A DNA stretch of 18,026 bases. It comes from DATFMH01 sp035267045. Its GTDB lineage: Bacteria; Bacteroidota; Rhodothermia; Balneolales; DATFMH01. Positions 14,900-18,026 of the stretch are shown one piece after another. The notes beneath the pieces are model-generated. The model made no database searches. It worked only from the letters and a program-made list of their open reading frames with translations, and was not told where the DNA came from. The translations under genes were made by a program, and so were the position numbers. The stretch's first letter is position 1; every line of letters starts with the position of its first letter. The stretch is taken from the NCBI GenBank assembly GCA_035267045.1, contig DATFMH010000077.1:1-18026 (forward strand), in the 5' to 3' direction.

Positions 14900-15802
14900 A
14901 TGAAAGTTTTTATTACAGGTGCAACAGGTTATATAGGATTTAATGTTGCCAGGGCTTTACGCAAAGCAGGAAATGAGATATTCGGTTTGACCCGTAGCCG
15001 TGATAAAGCATCTGTTTTACTTAAAAATGAAATTACACCGGTTATCGGTGATATGTCTGACCCGGCTGGTTATCTGTCTGTTGCCGAACATTGCTCCGTA
15101 CTTATCCACGCGGCTATGGATTACGAACACGATTCGGCCGAACTTGATAAGAAAACAGTAAAAAATCTTATCCGGATAGGTGAAAAAGGTTCACAGCCTA
15201 AAACATTTATATACACAAGCGGATGTTGGATTCATGGAGATACCAATGGTAAATTAGTTGATGAAACGACCCCACTCTCCCCTGCAAAAATGGTAGCCTG
15301 GCGCACTGAAGTAGAGCAATCGGTTCTTAACGCCGAAAATATTAAGGGAATTGTTGTTCGTCCCGGATGCGTATATGGTAAACGGGGAGGTTTAACAGGA
15401 ATGTGGTTTGACGCTATCAGTAGAAATGCCGATTTGAAAATTTCGGGTGACGGCAGCAATCACTGGACATTAGTGCATGTGGACGATCTTGCTGACGCCT
15501 ATGTTCGTATTGCAGGCAGCGGTTTGACTGGTGAAGTTTTCGATATATCGGATCATTCCAGGGAATCCGTTCGTGATATGGTGGAGGCTGTTGCCGAAAC
15601 TGCCGGTTACAAAAAAGATATCTTATATCTATCACAGGATGATGCCGTAAAAGAATTTGGAGGTATGGCTGAATCCCTGGCACTGGATCAACATGTTGAT
15701 GGAAGCAAAATAATGCATCTGCTTGGCTGGCGGCCGAAGTTCAATAGTTTTATTGATCATGCCGAAACATTATACAAAGCCTGGCTGGCGTATCAGAACT
15801 GA
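14900..15802 (+). CDS. NAD(P)-dependent epimerase/dehydratase-like, atypical extended SDR
   Basis: A 300-residue Rossmann protein of the extended short-chain dehydrogenase superfamily. The nucleotide motif GATGYIG is at 7-13 with Gly7, Gly10, Gly13; GDMSDP at 50-55 contacts the adenine; FIYTSGCW at 103-110 carries the active-site strand; VVRPGCVYG at 152-160 and HWTLVHVDDLADAY at 188-201 are the usual epimerase C-terminal landmarks. The expected YxxxK is absent: the corresponding helix reads AKMVAWRTEVEQ (129-140), so a standard Tyr/Lys reduction mechanism is unlikely, as in several atypical SDR classes. It could bind cofactor and act as an isomerase, reductase with other residues, or regulator. 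Single gene, no operon. Confidence 0.85.
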   Translation: MKVFITGATGYIGFNVARALRKAGNEIFGLTRSRDKASVLLKNEITPVIGDMSDPAGYLSVAEHCSVLIHAAMDYEHDSAELDKKTVKNLIRIGEKGSQPKTFIYTSGCWIHGDTNGKLVDETTPLSPAKMVAWRTEVEQSVLNAENIKGIVVRPGCVYGKRGGLTGMWFDAISRNADLKISGDGSNHWTLVHVDDLADAYVRIAGSGLTGEVFDISDHSRESVRDMVEAVAETAGYKKDILYLSQDDAVKEFGGMAESLALDQHVDGSKIMHLLGWRPKFNSFIDHAETLYKAWLAYQN

Positions 15803-15928
15803 GTTACAAGGAATATTAAGTTACTGATTGTTAGTGTTTTAAGGTATTATAGTTGGGAAATTAATAGTGAGCGATGATTTATGAACCTCTGGCTCACTGT
15901 GTTCCCCTGGGGTTATCTTTGCTACACC

Positions 15929-16159
15929 TTATGTATATCTATGATTCCGTTTTTTTGTAATCACCCGGTACAAGAGATAAATACCTAGTCCCATAAAGAA
16001 TAAAATCAGAAGTGTCCCCCAAAAAATATATACCAGATAAGGCACAAGTAATATCGCCAATAGACTGATGATGTATCTGACCGGGTTCTGATAAAAACTG
16101 TAGACATTAAATATCGACACCAATAATCGTGCTAACCGCTTCCACATTTTAAATTCCAT
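15929..16159 (-). CDS. Small basic membrane protein, unknown
   Basis: A 76-residue protein with a basic, amphipathic N-terminus (MEFKMWKRLARLLVS) and two membrane helices at about 29-47 (YIISLLAILLVPYLVYIFW) and 49-66, followed by a positive tail KKRNHR. Both ends being basic suggests both are cytoplasmic. ATG 16147 is an alternative start four residues in. No family is recognised. It lies opposite its neighbours. The imperfect stem AGTGAGC/GCTCACT (15866-15872 and 15892-15898) lies just beyond its stop and could act as a weak end signal, but it has no T tract. Confidence 0.6.
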   Translation of the reverse strand: MEFKMWKRLARLLVSIFNVYSFYQNPVRYIISLLAILLVPYLVYIFWGTLLILFFMGLGIYLLYRVITKKRNHRYT

Positions 16160-16369
16160 TTATTTTGTATTTGAAAAGTCTTTAAAACAGTTTACGTCAT
16201 TAAGACTGTAATGATTCACTGAATATTGATTTTATATCAGGTTAGAAAAGAAAAACACTTATACATTATACATGCTCTCAAAGACATGAATAGGAAAAAC
16301 TTATTTGACATTACCCTTATCTAAAGTATATTTCAATTGTTAGTAAACCATCCAGTTGAAGATAACGTT

Positions 16370-17158
16370 ATGAAAAATTTTCCCGGAATAATAATAACTA
16401 TCTTAGTCACAGCTTTTATACTTTCTGGTTGTGATCCCGTTAATCAGGCCGTTAATGATACAAATCCCGGAGATATTAATTGGGAAAACGGGGCCATCAT
16501 ACCGTCACCCAATTCGCAATCTATACCCGATACGGTAGCCACCCTTTATCAGTCTGATGCTCAAATCATGGCAGCAGAAACCATTAATAAACAGGATTCG
16601 ACCCAAATAAACGTACCTTTGAATCTTGTAAAATTGTATTATAACGGGCTGTTAAATATTTATGATTCCGGCAATTCCGATGCTAAAGAGGTAACCCGGG
16701 TGAATGCAATTCACACGAATAGTCCAAATTCGGCTCATCAACTTTTTTTGACATTCAATCATGGTCAACAATGGTCGACCAACTGGAAAAATGGTAAATT
16801 ACATACAGGAATTTCTGCCATCGATAATCTCATACAAAAATATTCATTACAATATGGTAAGTATTACAGCTATACATCCCTGTCTTTCGATGGCATGGTG
16901 CTAAAATCTGAGTCAACGCTTAATATGTATGCACTTTCCAATGCTTTTAAAAATATATCTGAGATCAGAAACGCCGAACCTGATGGTAATTTTGTTGACG
17001 GAAGTAATATTTCAGCTTTAATTACCAAAGACCATGTAGTGTATACATTCGATTATGGATCCGGTGACTGTATGGCCGGCTGTATTAATCATACTAAATG
17101 GCAATTTAACGTTTACAAAGACGGCACTGTTACGTTTGTTAAAAAATGGAGTAATTGA
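16370..17158 (+). CDS. Lipoprotein of unknown function with a C-terminal CxxxC region
   Basis: A 262-residue predicted lipoprotein. ATG 16370 gives a textbook lipoprotein signal (MKNFPGIIITILVTAFILSGC, Cys21); the upstream TTG at 16337 would bury it. The mature region starts with a flexible, Asn/Asp/Pro-rich stretch to about 60, then mixed helical and beta segments. The C-terminus, TFDYGSGDCMAGCINHTKWQ, has Cys234 and Cys238 in a GDCxxGCI motif followed by WQFNVYKDGTVTFVKKW. From memory, a GDCpxGCI...W.F pattern recurs in uncharacterised Bacteroidota secreted proteins; the cysteines probably form a disulfide. No catalytic residues are recognised. It stands alone, with the repeat element 156 bp downstream. 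Confidence 0.78.
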   Translation: MKNFPGIIITILVTAFILSGCDPVNQAVNDTNPGDINWENGAIIPSPNSQSIPDTVATLYQSDAQIMAAETINKQDSTQINVPLNLVKLYYNGLLNIYDSGNSDAKEVTRVNAIHTNSPNSAHQLFLTFNHGQQWSTNWKNGKLHTGISAIDNLIQKYSLQYGKYYSYTSLSFDGMVLKSESTLNMYALSNAFKNISEIRNAEPDGNFVDGSNISALITKDHVVYTFDYGSGDCMAGCINHTKWQFNVYKDGTVTFVKKWSN

Positions 17159-17306
17159 TTATTACATGAAGACGAAGTTATCATGATGGTTATATGAACA
17201 AGCTCTTTCCATTGTTCGAGACTTTACATGAAACTACGTTGGTGTATTCTACCGCCTCTTAAGTCTCAAAATGATACCCAAGGATTTTTTGCACTTTAAT
17301 CCTGAT

Positions 17307-17314
17307 TTCTGAAT
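17307..17314 (+). repeat. Left 8-bp flanking direct repeat (candidate target duplication)
   Basis: TTCTGAAT directly precedes the left terminal repeat, and the same 8 bases occur at 17830-17837, one base after the right terminal repeat. An 8-bp duplication fits several insertion-sequence families. The octamer is itself nearly palindromic, so it may instead be an outward extension of the inverted repeats. Confidence 0.55.
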
Positions 17315-17829
17315 CACTGTTGTCCGGGGAAAAGCATTAGTATCTCGTTATGTCACTCCGGGGTGTAATATATGCCGGGATACTCGGCGTCCCGGCATGT
17401 TTTATGAGTAATGGTTGACGGTGACTATCCTGTGAGTGGACACAGAGTGTCCACTTGTTCATTACGAGACAGAGTCTCGTAACGAGTTAACTGCTTAAAA
17501 ACTTTAGTCTCTTTCGTTACGTCTCTCCGGGGCGTAATGTATGCCGGGATGCTCGGCGTCCCGGCACGTTTTATGAGTAACGGTTGACGGGGGTTATCCT
17601 GTGAGTGGTCACTGAGGGTCCAACTGTTCATTATGAGACAGAGTCTCGTAACGAGATAACTGCTTTTCATCGATGTTCATGGGAGGGGGATCACAAAAAC
17701 GAAATCGAATTCAGGTTGAATCATTAACAAAGAGGATGGGTTTTCTTTTTAGATTTCAATAAAATCTGACTTATTCACTTATACAATAACGATTATTAAG
17801 GAATTTGAAATTTAAACGGACAACAGTGG
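17315..17829 (+). mobile_element. MITE-like element, long copy with internal tandem duplication
   Basis: The left end is CACTGTTGTCCG (17315-17326), and the right end CGGACAACAGTG (17817-17828) is its exact inverse complement. The flanking TTCTGAAT lies on both sides. Right-end block 17790-17823 matches the copy at 4559-4805 at 29 of 34 positions, and 17757-17789 matches 4734-4766 region more loosely. Inside are a 169-bp unit present twice and three kinds of hairpin. 17668-17756 has no counterpart in the short copy. No transposase frame exists; the minus-strand frame at 17425-17670 runs through the repeats and is not coding-like. It fills most of the 714-bp gap 17159-17872, whose remainder (17159-17306) shows no gene. 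Confidence 0.7.
17346..17667 (+). repeat. Tandem duplication, 169-bp period, about 1.9 copies
   Basis: Unit A is 17346-17514 and unit B 17515-17667, offset by exactly 169 bp at every landmark. Each holds a GC-rich hairpin (ATGCCGGGA/TCCCGGCAT at 17372-17380 and 17390-17398; in B at 17541-17549 and 17559-17567 with one end mismatch), hairpin 1 (GTGGACAC, AGA, GTGTCCAC at 17436-17454; degraded in B at 17605-17623), and hairpin 2 (17460-17484 and 17629-17653, loop AGA). Unit B lacks the last ~16 bp of A. Confidence 0.85.
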
Positions 17830-17872
17830 TTCTGAATTCTGTTTTCTCCATTCTTTATTTCCTTTTCTATAA

Positions 17873-18026
17873 TCACGTTGCTACCACATCGAAACCGGAT
17901 TCTTCTTTAGCAGCCTCTGCATTCACTGCCGTTTGCTTATCTAAATCATCCACAACATCGACATTCTTCAATTTGAGATAATCTACCAGACCGGGTCTCA
18001 GATCAGGAGCTATATCATCCGGATGT
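17873..18026 (-). CDS. 3' end of an unidentified protein (runs off the window)
   Basis: A minus-strand frame open from the window edge to a TGA at 17873-17875, giving the last 50 residues of a protein. It begins HPDDIAPDLRPGLVDYLK, continues LKNVDVVDDLDKQTAVNAEA and ends in an acidic/alanine stretch closing GFDVVAT. The DIAPDLRPGLVDYL stretch looks ordered, the rest like a flexible tail. Codon use and the absence of stops support real coding, but I do not recognise the family. Its end lies 36 bp from the edge of the mobile-element-like repeat, and no terminator hairpin is seen between. Confidence 0.6.
   Translation of the reverse strand, partial: HPDDIAPDLRPGLVDYLKLKNVDVVDDLDKQTAVNAEAAKEESGFDVVAT

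Noticed and set aside
17346..17667. CRISPR array
   Set aside because: The repeated unit is 169 bp in only two copies with no short repeat-spacer pattern and no cas genes.
17425..17670. 81-residue minus-strand open frame inside the repeat
   Set aside because: It runs straight through both hairpin 2 copies and unit boundaries, so it arises from the repeats rather than from coding selection.

Overview
The window is AT-rich bacterial chromosome with single-copy housekeeping and envelope genes, short or absent operons and long AT-rich intergenic gaps. The MetK variant (an IRNDVKKILIPR-type insertion and a 405-residue length), a DUF4382-type lipoprotein, several short lipoprotein/secreted proteins with typical SPI/SPII signals, and weak Shine-Dalgarno use all suggest a member of the Bacteroidota or Balneolota/Rhodothermota group. 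This placement is inference; no rRNA or other marker is present.

Layout. 15-2167: a fold-type I aminotransferase and a threonine/serine dehydratase-like enzyme are divergently transcribed from one 89-bp gap. 2319-4543: a small secreted protein with a strong terminator, then a phosphofructokinase whose active-site signature predicts use of diphosphate rather than ATP. 4544-4946: the first copy of a mobile-element-like repeat, then a terminator. 4947-6516: a membrane-anchored thioredoxin-like protein, divergent from a second PLP dehydratase that closely resembles eukaryotic serine racemase. 6654-8029: a small helical protein tail-to-tail with an ArsA/Get3-type ATPase carrying an HSP20-like C-terminal domain. 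8194-9956: a GNAT acetyltransferase divergent from a diverged S-adenosylmethionine synthetase. 10099-12897: a run of plus-strand single genes (small membrane protein, stand-alone RsbRD-like helical domain, MtfA-type zinc peptidase, secreted phosphoesterase), closed by a bidirectional terminator. 13067-17158: a DUF4382-type lipoprotein, a small protein, an atypical extended SDR, a small membrane protein and another lipoprotein. 17159-17872: the second, larger copy of the repeat element. 17873-18026: the 3' end of an unidentified minus-strand gene.

The least expected structure is a transposase-less, MITE-like element family. Two copies (about 4559-4805 and 17315-17829) share terminal inverted repeats with core CACTkTTGTCCG, a conserved right end, and internal hairpins. 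The larger copy is flanked by the 8-bp direct repeat TTCTGAAT and has an internal 169-bp tandem duplication. Two different hairpins in the element share the same AGA loop and ACAGAGT core. The genes do not form one pathway; the only metabolic themes are PLP-dependent amino-acid chemistry (three enzymes in 6.5 kb), glycolysis and SAM synthesis.
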